Positions 6,013-12,052 of a stretch of 14,894 nucleotides of DNA are shown here, in pieces. Position 1 is the stretch's first letter. Each line of letters starts with the position of its first letter. Origin of the DNA: Solirubrobacterales bacterium. Lineage in GTDB: Bacteria; Actinomycetota; Thermoleophilia; Solirubrobacterales; Solirubrobacteraceae. The DNA lies in contig JAFAZB010000257.1 of assembly GCA_019240015.1 (NCBI GenBank), positions 1 to 14,894 of the forward strand. Direction: 5' to 3'. Under the pieces are notes generated by a model. That model did not search any database. It saw nothing but the letters and a program-made list of their open reading frames with translations, and was not told where the DNA came from. The translations under genes and the position numbers were made by a program.

Positions 6013-7080
6013 GGACGATCGAGTCCGAGGGGACGCGGTAGCTTCAACCGCGGCGCGCAGCCGGGCGGCGACGAGCTCCGGGGCGAACAGCGCGAGGCGC
6101 GCCCTGCCGCGTCGACGGAGCTCGGCCCGGAGGGGAAGATCGGTCACCGCCAAGTGGAGCAGCTCCGCCAGCACCGCGGGATCTCGATCTTCGACCAGCA
6201 AGGCGGCGTCCCCCGCCACCTCCGGAATCGCCCCCACCGGTCGCGCGATAACCGGCAAGCCGAAGTGGAGTGCCTCCAGCACCGGAATGCAGAAGCCTTC
6301 GTGCTGGGAGAGGCACAGAAACACGTCAGCCGCCCGGTAGCGGTCGCCGAGCTCGCCGTCCGATAGGCCGCTCTCGATGCTCACGGCGCCCGGCGCGAGC
6401 TGATCCGCCAGCAGCCGCAAGTGCTCGGCGTACTCGACCGTCAGCGGATCCCCGACCAGCAGCAGCCGGGCGTCTGGCGCGCGCCAGCGCCGGTAGAGCG
6501 AGAAGGTCCGGATCACCTCCTCCTGGCGCTTGTGGGGAGAGAGCCGGCCGACGAACAGCACGGTCGGGGTGCGCGTGGGGTCCCCTCCTTGCATGCCGGC
6601 GGGAACGGGGCCCAACCGGTCGCGATTCACGAGCAGCGGCACGACCTCCGTTCGACGGGCCCCGCGGGCGCGCAGCTCCGCGGCATTGAACTCGGAGTCC
6701 GCCGCAGCCAGGTCGACACGCCGCACGAGCTCCGGCAGCTGCGCCCGGCCGAGCGCGCAGTGGACGGCCACCAGCGGGGCGTGATCCCACAGCCAGGCGG
6801 CGGGAGTGACGTTGTGGTAGAGCAGCAGCTTGCGGTTGGGGAGCGAGAGCAGCTCCGTCAGGCCTGGCGCTCCAGCCGAGTGGTGCAGCAGCAGGAGCGC
6901 CTCGCGCTCGGCCCGCAAGCGCGTCAGCGGTGATATCTCCCCGTCGATCCCCGCACCGATTCGGGCCGCGAAATCACCCCCTCCCCAGCCCCATGCGCCG
7001 AACCGCTCCCTGAACATCAGCGCCTCAGTGGTGATCGCGTCGTGAAGCCCCGCGCCCGAGAGGATCTGGTGGACGATCAA
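5968..7080 (-). CDS. Glycosyltransferase family 4 (GT-B fold), last gene of the export operon
   Basis: A 370-residue retaining glycosyltransferase. It begins MIVHQILSGAGLHDAIT, with YHNVTPA at 88-94 in the acceptor domain and DSEFNAAEL at 128-136 as the hinge-proximal helix. In the donor domain, VGRLSPHKRQEEVIRTF (177-193) binds the nucleotide sugar, and the E-x7-E pair is Glu261/Glu269 within HEGFCIPVLEALHFGLPVI. The TTG start at 7080 overlaps the previous stop as TTGA and has GAGGGGGG six bases upstream, so it is well supported. The last 14 codons overlap the convergent membrane-protein gene, and the Ser/Arg/Asp-rich tail (349-370) lies beyond the conserved fold. Placement directly after wzm-wzt and the coiled-coil protein implies a role in the exported polysaccharide. 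Similar in type to, but clearly different in sequence from, the GT4 enzyme at 1892-2926. Confidence 0.9.
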   Translation of the reverse strand: MIVHQILSGAGLHDAITTEALMFRERFGAWGWGGGDFAARIGAGIDGEISPLTRLRAEREALLLLHHSAGAPGLTELLSLPNRKLLLYHNVTPAAWLWDHAPLVAVHCALGRAQLPELVRRVDLAAADSEFNAAELRARGARRTEVVPLLVNRDRLGPVPAGMQGGDPTRTPTVLFVGRLSPHKRQEEVIRTFSLYRRWRAPDARLLLVGDPLTVEYAEHLRLLADQLAPGAVSIESGLSDGELGDRYRAADVFLCLSQHEGFCIPVLEALHFGLPVIARPVGAIPEVAGDAALLVEDRDPAVLAELLHLAVTDLPLRAELRRRGRARLALFAPELVAARLRAAVEATASPRTRSSSTDRDVRDVVDQAS

Positions 7081-7442
7081 CGTTCGCCCCCCTCACGCGG
7101 AAGCCGCTGCTCGAGCTGCTCGACCCGGTCCTGTAGCCGCAGCACGGTGATCAGCAGATGGGCGTTGAAGCGGCTCTGCTCGGCGATCAGGCCGTCGTGG
7201 TACTGCGAGAGCAGCCGCAACAGGACCCGCTTGAGCGCGGTGATCGGAGCCCCCAGCCGGCGGGTGGAGCGCACGTTGCGCACGTCGGGCTCGATCAGCG
7301 CCCATTGCAGGAGCTTGTCCGCGCTGACGAGGCTCTCGGGCTCGGGCTGCGCGGTGCTCACCGGCTCGGGATAGGCGCCTTGCGCGCGACGCGCAGCGGC
7401 GCTCTGGCGGGCACGCTCGACCGCCGACTCAGGGTCCGTCAC
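7077..7442 (-). CDS. Small coiled-coil protein of the polysaccharide export operon, function unknown
   Basis: A 121-residue soluble protein that I do not recognise as a named family. Residues 1-40 are polar, with many Ala, Glu and Pro, and are probably disordered. Residues 41-60 (ADKLLQWALIEPDVRNVRST) form a compact motif. Residues 66-115 are strongly helical, with leucines spaced for an amphipathic helix (ALKRVLLRLLSQYHDGL, then LLITVLRLQDRVEQLEQRL), consistent with a coiled coil. No signal peptide or membrane segment is seen. The GTG at 7442 overlaps the wzt stop as GTGA; the frame is open further upstream, but that part lies within wzt. Its stop overlaps the next start as TTGA. In my recollection, similar helices occur at the N-terminus of some methyltransferases and glycosyltransferases in such loci. 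It may therefore be a detached adaptor that brings enzymes to Wzt or oligomerises them. Confidence 0.7.
   Translation of the reverse strand: MTDPESAVERARQSAAARRAQGAYPEPVSTAQPEPESLVSADKLLQWALIEPDVRNVRSTRRLGAPITALKRVLLRLLSQYHDGLIAEQSRFNAHLLITVLRLQDRVEQLEQRLPREGGER
7087..7094 (-). promoter_or_regulatory. Strong ribosome binding site deciding a TTG start
   Basis: GAGGGGGG on the minus strand, six bases before the TTG of the GT4 gene and inside the end of the coiled-coil gene. It is the clearest Shine-Dalgarno sequence in this operon and compensates for the weak TTG start codon. Confidence 0.75.
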
Positions 7443-8650
7443 TGCGCGCCTGACCGAGCGGCGGTCAGCGAGCGCCAGCTCCCTCTGAGGTCGAGCAGCC
7501 CCTGCGCCCCGGGTCCGGAGGGAACCGAGAACCGCACGGTCCGGTCGAACACCGGCTCCTCCCCCCCGGGCGCGACGCCGAGCAGCAGGTCGTAGTCGCC
7601 GCCCAGCAGCCACAACTCCGGCACCTCGAATAACAGCTCGGCGCGCCCGTCCGGGCCGGGCTCAAACGGAGTGCTGGTTCGGAACAGGGTCACCCCCTCA
7701 CCGGCGCGCAGCTCCAGCGTCAGCTCGGCTCGGTCGCGCACGGGGGCCCGGACCTCGACCGCCAGCCGCAGCTCCTCGCCGCTGCGAAACACGCTGCTCG
7801 CGCGTCCCGCCGCGTCGCGCAGCTCAACATCGGTCACCCCGGCGGCGCCCCGGTGCACATGGCGGTACGAGCGGCCGCCCCCCTGCACGGTCCCCATCAG
7901 CTGGTGGTAGTGCAGCAGGCCCTCCGCCGTCGGGCCGTCGAACACGACCCTGCCCGCGTCGAGCACCACGACCCGCTCGCACACGCGCTCGATCGCGCCC
8001 GGATCATGCGAGACGAGCACCACGGTCGCGCCAGCGGCGATCTGCTCGGCGATCCGTCGCATGCACTTGCGCTGGAACGACTCGTCGCCCACCGCCAGAA
8101 CCTCGTCGATCAGCAGCACGTCGGCGTCGAGGTGAGCGGCGATCGCGAACCCCAGCCGAACGAACATCCCGGACGAGTAGGTCTTGACGGGGATGTCGAT
8201 GAACTCGCCGAGCTCCGCGAAGTCGATGATCTGCTCGAGTCGGTCGTTGACCTCCCGCTTCGAGAGCCCGTACAGCGCGCCCTGGAGAAAGACGTTCTCC
8301 CGCCCCGAGAAGTCGCGGCTGAACCCGGCGGCCAACTCCAGCAGCGCGAGGACCCTCCCGCCGCAGGCCACCTCTCCCGATTGGAGCGGCACGATGCCGG
8401 CCAGGACCCTCAGCGTCGAGGTCTTGCCAGCGCCGTTTCGCCCCACCATCCCCACCGTCTGACCAGGCTCGATCCGGAGCGTGACGCCTCGCAGCGCCGG
8501 CACCGGCGCCGGTCCGGGAGCCCGCTTGCCAAGCAACAGGCCCTTGAGCGTCCGGGCGGGGTCTGCGCGAACGCTGAACGAGCGAGTCGCATCTCTCAGC
8601 ACCACCTCTCCCCGCCGCATGGCCTGCGAACCGGCCCTGGAGGCGCTCAC
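7439..8650 (-). CDS. wzt: ABC transporter ATP-binding protein, Wzt/TagH type with carbohydrate-binding C-terminus
   Basis: The 403-residue ATPase of a polysaccharide exporter that drives export of undecaprenyl-linked glycan with Wzm. The nucleotide-binding domain carries Walker A GRNGAGKTS (70-78), the LALLELAAGF segment (101-110), the signature YSSGM (158-162), Walker B VLLIDEVLAVGDE (178-190) and the switch His in SHD (214-216). Residues about 265-378 form a beta-rich C-terminal domain (strands such as GEELRLAVEV and GGDYDLLLGV) of the Wzt-C type, which in O9a-like systems binds the modified non-reducing end of the finished chain. GTG 8650 is chosen because it overlaps the wzm stop as GTGA. 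ATG 8620 is an alternative that removes ten residues. The open frame extends upstream to 9340, but only as antisense of wzm. A terminal-capping methyltransferase or kinase is not visible in the window. Confidence 0.93.
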   Translation of the reverse strand: MSASRAGSQAMRRGEVVLRDATRSFSVRADPARTLKGLLLGKRAPGPAPVPALRGVTLRIEPGQTVGMVGRNGAGKTSTLRVLAGIVPLQSGEVACGGRVLALLELAAGFSRDFSGRENVFLQGALYGLSKREVNDRLEQIIDFAELGEFIDIPVKTYSSGMFVRLGFAIAAHLDADVLLIDEVLAVGDESFQRKCMRRIAEQIAAGATVVLVSHDPGAIERVCERVVVLDAGRVVFDGPTAEGLLHYHQLMGTVQGGGRSYRHVHRGAAGVTDVELRDAAGRASSVFRSGEELRLAVEVRAPVRDRAELTLELRAGEGVTLFRTSTPFEPGPDGRAELLFEVPELWLLGGDYDLLLGVAPGGEEPVFDRTVRFSVPSGPGAQGLLDLRGSWRSLTAARSGAQ

Positions 8651-9423
8651 ACCACCACCGCCAACTCGCTCTCCATGCGGCGGAAGACGAAGCTCCCGAG
8701 CGCCAGCGCCGCGCCGGCCGCCAGCGCTGCGTACAGCAGGCGACCCCAGCCGGGACCGCCGCCGTCGTAGACCACCGACCGGATCGCCTGGACGAACGGC
8801 GCGATCGGGTTGACCCACTGAAGCAACGTGCCGACCAACTCGTGCCGATGCACGTAACCGATCGACCCGGGCTCGAAGAAGATCGGCGTCAAGAAGAACC
8901 AGGGCAGGAGCGCGGCGGCCAGGATCGGGCCGACATCTCGAAAGTAGGCGTGCAGAACCGCCACGATCAGCGCGCAACCGAGCACGAAGCAGAACAGCAG
9001 CCCGACCAGCACAGGCAGCAGCAGCAGCGCCGGCACCAGGGTGCCCCGGAGCGCCACCGCGAGCGGCACCAGCAGCACCAGCATCGCGACCATCGTCACC
9101 AGCTGCACGGCGACCGTGGAAGCTGGGATCGCCTGGCGTGGAAAGCGGGCCTTGCGCACCAGCCCCCCCTGCTCGATCAGCGAGTCCGCCGCCGCCATCA
9201 GCGACTGCGCGAAGAAGCTCCACACGACCAGACCAACCATTAGGAAGATCGGGAAGTCCGGAATCGACTGGAGCTTGAACACGTACCCGAACATCAACGT
9301 GTAGACGCCCAACAGCACCAGCGGGTTGATCAGGTACCACAGGACCCCGAATCTCGAGCCCTTGTACTTGCGCCGCAGCTCGCGACGGACCAGCTGCGAG
9401 AACAGGTAGCGATAGCGGGCCAC
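8647..9423 (-). CDS. wzm: ABC-2 type polysaccharide export permease, Wzm/TagG type
   Basis: The 258-residue membrane subunit that, as a dimer with two Wzt copies, forms the channel for lipid-linked polysaccharide. The N-terminal interface segment RRELRRKYKGSRFGVLW (13-29) is typical of the family. Six hydrophobic segments follow, at about 27-49, 57-77, 104-126, 130-157, 163-183 and 228-247, and NPIAPFVQAIRSVVYDG (205-221) is the conserved stretch before the last helix. Length matches Wzm/TagG. The start is GTG at 9423, nine bases after the dtd stop; no strong ribosome binding site is seen at usual spacing, so coupling to dtd is likely. The stop overlaps wzt by four bases. Confidence 0.93.
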   Translation of the reverse strand: MARYRYLFSQLVRRELRRKYKGSRFGVLWYLINPLVLLGVYTLMFGYVFKLQSIPDFPIFLMVGLVVWSFFAQSLMAAADSLIEQGGLVRKARFPRQAIPASTVAVQLVTMVAMLVLLVPLAVALRGTLVPALLLLPVLVGLLFCFVLGCALIVAVLHAYFRDVGPILAAALLPWFFLTPIFFEPGSIGYVHRHELVGTLLQWVNPIAPFVQAIRSVVYDGGGPGWGRLLYAALAAGAALALGSFVFRRMESELAVVV

Positions 9424-9432
9424 TGGCCGAAA

Positions 9433-9852
9433 TTATCGGCTCTCCACCAGCAGCGTCACCGGTCCGTGGTTGACCAGCTCGACCTCCATCAGCGCGCCGA
9501 ACAGCCCGCGCCGTGCCCCGATCCGGACGCAGAAGCGCTCATACAGCGGCTCCGCAAGCTCCGGCGGGGCGGCCGCGACGAAGCTCGGCCGGTTCCCGCG
9601 CCGGGCTTCGCCGTAGAGCGTGAACTGACTGACGCACAGCACCTCGCGCTCCCCCAGCGGCTCGTTCATGCGGCCCTCCGGGTCGGGGAACACCCTCAGC
9701 GCGCGCACCTTGTCGGCGAGCCAGTCGGCGTCCTGCTCGCGGTCATCACGCGCCACCCCGAGCAGTACCAGCAGTCCCGGTCCGATCGCGGACACCTGCG
9801 CCCCCTGCACCGACACCGACGCCCTGCTGACGCGCTGAACCAACGCTCGCAC
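9433..9852 (-). CDS. dtd: D-aminoacyl-tRNA deacylase
   Basis: A 139-residue Dtd protein that hydrolyses D-amino acids (and glycine wrongly attached to tRNA-Ala) from tRNA, a cytoplasmic quality-control step. It opens with the usual MRALVQRVSRASVSV. It has the catalytic SQFTLY (75-80), RGNRPSF (85-91) and the C-terminal Gly-cisPro motif in NHGPVT (128-133), which gives chiral selectivity in the dimer. The residue before the motif is His, where Asp is common (NDGPVT in E. coli, from memory). Length is normal. The GTG start at 9852 lies 10 bases after the galT stop, and wzm follows 9 bases later. A housekeeping tRNA gene thus sits between sugar metabolism and polysaccharide export, within what looks like one transcript. 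Confidence 0.96.
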   Translation of the reverse strand: MRALVQRVSRASVSVQGAQVSAIGPGLLVLLGVARDDREQDADWLADKVRALRVFPDPEGRMNEPLGEREVLCVSQFTLYGEARRGNRPSFVAAAPPELAEPLYERFCVRIGARRGLFGALMEVELVNHGPVTLLVESR

Positions 9853-9862
9853 GTCGTGGGGA

Positions 9863-10843
9863 TCACACCTCGCGGAGCTCGGCGGCAGCCCGCTCCGGCG
9901 CGACGATGTTGAGATGCACGCCCGCGCCCAGCTCCAGCCCCGCGAGGTGGGTCAGGCGAGGCAGCACGTCGATCCGCCAGCAGAAGTGCTCCGCATCCCG
10001 GGGGGCGGTGCGCACCCACAGGTTCAGTGGTGGGTTCGCTCCGAGCCGGCGGGCCAGCCGGCCGAGCGCGTCGTGCAGCATCGCGGCGCCGGTGGGGCCG
10101 TCGTCCTCGAAGCGCATCCGCGGCGTGCGCGGCGCGATCAGCAGCTGGAACGGCACCCGGGCGCCGTACGGCGCCATCAGCACCGTGTGCTCGTCGATCG
10201 CGACAATCCGCTCGCGCTGGCGGACCTCCTCCTGCACCAGGTCGGCGAGCAGGTTCCCGCCCATCGTCCGCGTCGCGTATGCACCGAAGCGCTCGCGCTC
10301 GCGAGCGACGGCGGCGGGCACGAAGTCCAGCGCGTACAGCTGGGCATGTGTATGCGGCAGCGAGGCGCCGGCTTCCCGCCGTTCGTTGACGATCACGTGT
10401 ACGTATGCCGCGCCGGCGTGAAACCGCATCCGCTCGCGCCACACGTCCATCGCCGCCGCCACCTGCTCGACGGTCAGCGCCGAGAGCGAAGTGACCGGAT
10501 CCGGGGCGCTGACGATCACCTCGTGAGCGCCGCGCGCGGGCGCCGACCAGAACAGGTCGGGGTTGGCATGGGGGGCCGGCTGCTCGGAATCGGGGCTCAG
10601 CGCCGGGTAGAGATTCGGCACCACCCGCACCCTCCAGCCGGGCGTGTTGGGCGCTCCTCCGTTGGGGCGCACCGCGTACAGCTCGGGGGGGGTGCGGTCC
10701 TCGTGGCCTTCGGCGAACGGATCAGACAGTGGGTCGAGCTCTGGTGCCGGAGGGGCGCTGAGCTCGCCGCCCGGGCGCGACGCGCGAGCACCCGCGAGGA
10801 CCGCCCGCTGGCCCGTCAGCGGATCGATGCGAAGCTCTGGCAT
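9863..10843 (-). CDS. galT: Galactose-1-phosphate uridylyltransferase
   Basis: A 326-residue HIT-superfamily enzyme that exchanges UMP between UDP-glucose and galactose-1-phosphate in the Leloir pathway. Motifs: RIDPLTGQRAVLAGARASRP (5-24), VVPNLYPAL (74-82), HEVIV (107-111), and the catalytic HTHAQ (164-168), whose second His would carry the uridylyl group. FCWRIDVLPRLTHLAGLELG follows at 287-306, ending with the conserved NIVAPERAA. The second position of the HxHxQ motif is Thr rather than the Pro of classical GalT (HPHxQ). The zinc-site cysteines of E. coli GalT are also not evident, as in shorter actinobacterial forms. A related nucleotidyltransferase activity, such as ADP-sugar phosphorylase, is possible. 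The ATG at 10843 begins the family match, and the longer open frame to 11260 is a shadow of the GNAT gene. It may feed UDP-galactose to the glycan made by the downstream genes. Confidence 0.88.
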   Translation of the reverse strand: MPELRIDPLTGQRAVLAGARASRPGGELSAPPAPELDPLSDPFAEGHEDRTPPELYAVRPNGGAPNTPGWRVRVVPNLYPALSPDSEQPAPHANPDLFWSAPARGAHEVIVSAPDPVTSLSALTVEQVAAAMDVWRERMRFHAGAAYVHVIVNERREAGASLPHTHAQLYALDFVPAAVARERERFGAYATRTMGGNLLADLVQEEVRQRERIVAIDEHTVLMAPYGARVPFQLLIAPRTPRMRFEDDGPTGAAMLHDALGRLARRLGANPPLNLWVRTAPRDAEHFCWRIDVLPRLTHLAGLELGAGVHLNIVAPERAAAELREV

Positions 10844-10865
10844 CGGGGCTGCTCGCGAGCGGCGC

Positions 10866-11306
10866 TCACAGCTGCTTCTCCATCGCGATGTGCTCGATGC
10901 CCGCCTCCACGAACAGGCGCCCCCGGGGCACGTACCCAGCCGCCTCGTAGAGCTCGCGGGCATACGTCTGAGCGTGCAGCACGAGCCGCCGCCCGCCCGA
11001 CGAGCGCGTCTCGGCCTCGGCTGCGTCCAGCAGCGCGCTGGCGATCCCGTGCCGGCGAGCCGAGGGATGGACCGCCAGGCGGCTGAACTGGGCGGTCGAG
11101 CCGACCAGCAGCACCCTGCAGGTGCCCACCAGCCGACCCTCGGCGACCGCCACCAGATGCAGCGCCTCGTGATCGCGGCCGTCGAGCTCGTCGTGCTCTG
11201 GCACTCCCTGCTCCTCGCAGAACACCTCGTGCCGGAGCTCGAGCGCCTGCGCCATCTCATCCTCGCTGCCGACGCGGCGGATCTCGTAGGAGAGCGTGCC
11301 GGTCAT
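10866..11306 (-). CDS. GNAT family N-acetyltransferase (ElaA-like)
   Basis: A 146-residue acetyltransferase that would move an acetyl group from acetyl-CoA to an unknown amine. The LRHEVFCEEQGVPEHDELD stretch (24-42) is characteristic of the ElaA/YjcF-like branch. FSRLAVHPSARRHGIASALL (74-93) contains the acetyl-CoA phosphate-binding loop RRHGIA. LYEAAGYVPRGRLFVEAGIEHIAM (119-142) closes the fold. The ATG start overlaps the stop of the thioredoxin-like gene as ATGA; no ribosome binding site is seen, consistent with coupling. galT starts 22 bases downstream. The substrate is not predictable from sequence. Confidence 0.9.
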   Translation of the reverse strand: MTGTLSYEIRRVGSEDEMAQALELRHEVFCEEQGVPEHDELDGRDHEALHLVAVAEGRLVGTCRVLLVGSTAQFSRLAVHPSARRHGIASALLDAAEAETRSSGGRRLVLHAQTYARELYEAAGYVPRGRLFVEAGIEHIAMEKQL

Positions 11307-11869
11307 CCCAGCACGTAACGCCTGATGTCACGATCCAGCGCCTGCGCCGACTCGTACGGCCCGGCGTGGTCGTAGACGATCGTTCCCTGGCGATCGAAGT
11401 AGACCGTCTGCGGGTAGTACGTCGCCGCCTGGATCATCCGGGCGATGCTCTCATCCGGATCGGCGTAGCTGGGGTAGCTGACGGGAAAGCGCTTCAGGAA
11501 AGCCCGGGCGGCGGCGTCCGAGTCCTTGCCGTCGACCCCCAGAAACGCCACCCGCCGACCATAGGAGACCGACGCCACCTGGAAGGCCGCGAACTCGGTC
11601 TGACAGGGGCCACACCAGGACGCCCACTTGTTCACCACGACCGGGTAGCCCCGCAGTCGCTCGAGCTGGGCACGAAACACCGCCGAGCTTCCCGCGAGCA
11701 GCTGGTTGGCGCTGGCGTGAAGCGAGGCCAGCGCGGGTGGCGAGCCCTTCAAGGCGGCGGCCACCGCGCCCGGTTTCGGCGCCGCATTGCGGGCGTGGGC
11801 ACCACATCCGCACAGCATCACGGCGATCACCGCCACAGGAGCCCACCGACAAGCTGCGCGCACAACCAA
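11303..11869 (-). CDS. TlpA-like thioredoxin-fold lipoprotein
   Basis: A 188-residue exported thiol-disulfide oxidoreductase. The N-terminus has Arg residues, a hydrophobic stretch (10-19) and LCGC at 19-22, a plausible lipobox with Cys22 as the lipid-anchored residue, so the protein should sit on the outer face of the cytoplasmic membrane. The thioredoxin domain begins around 65, with the active site WCGPC (85-89) and a Pro153 placed for the cis-Pro loop (YYPQTVYFD). It ends with VYDHAGPYESAQALDRDIRRYV, typical of TlpA/ResA proteins that reduce cytochrome c maturation partners or other exported disulfides. The start is uncertain: TTG 11869, or the in-frame GTG at 11863. It is the first gene of the eight-gene minus-strand run and is divergent from the helicase gene. 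Confidence 0.9.
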   Translation of the reverse strand: MVVRAACRWAPVAVIAVMLCGCGAHARNAAPKPGAVAAALKGSPPALASLHASANQLLAGSSAVFRAQLERLRGYPVVVNKWASWCGPCQTEFAAFQVASVSYGRRVAFLGVDGKDSDAAARAFLKRFPVSYPSYADPDESIARMIQAATYYPQTVYFDRQGTIVYDHAGPYESAQALDRDIRRYVLG

Positions 11870-12052
11870 CAGATTGACACACGGCCCAGGCGGCCGATCT
11901 GCTTAAATTAGGGCTATCCTCCAGGCCAGAACTGGCGGGGGGCAAACGCTTCTGAGGATTTCTCGCCGTGCTCGGCCCCCTCGCCGAGACTGCCTGAGCC
12001 GCTAGCCGTAAACGCCGCGGTTCGCACATCCAGACGCAACCTTCCATTTTGA
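11870..12052. promoter_or_regulatory. Divergent intergenic region with candidate promoter and two stem-loops
   Basis: 183 bases between the TlpA-like gene (minus) and the helicase (plus). The local AT-rich patch around 11903-11910 stands out in this GC-rich sequence. On the plus strand TGCTTAAAT (11900-11908) fits an extended -10 element. TTGACA at 11874-11879 matches -35 exactly but is 23 bases away, which is too far for a standard sigma-70 promoter. On the minus strand TAATTT (11905-11910) is a weak -10 for the eight-gene run. Between the patch and the helicase lie GCCAG-AA-CTGGC (11925-11936) and a 6-bp stem CTCGGC/GCCGAG (11971-11988). If the extended -10 is real, the helicase mRNA would have a leader of about 138 bases. 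I recognise no known riboswitch class here. Confidence 0.4.

Noticed and set aside
8651..9340. N-terminal extension of the wzt frame
   Set aside because: The frame is open, but it lies entirely within wzm on the same strand in a different frame. The ABC domain begins after 8650, where GTGA overlap gives a natural start.
11874..11908. Perfect TTGACA -35 paired with TTAAAT -10 as a standard promoter
   Set aside because: The spacer is 23 bases instead of 16-18, so the -35 match is probably chance. The extended -10 alone was kept as a low-confidence element.
11911..12052. Known riboswitch upstream of the helicase
   Set aside because: I compared by eye with common actinobacterial classes and saw no conserved core. 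Two simple stems are not enough.
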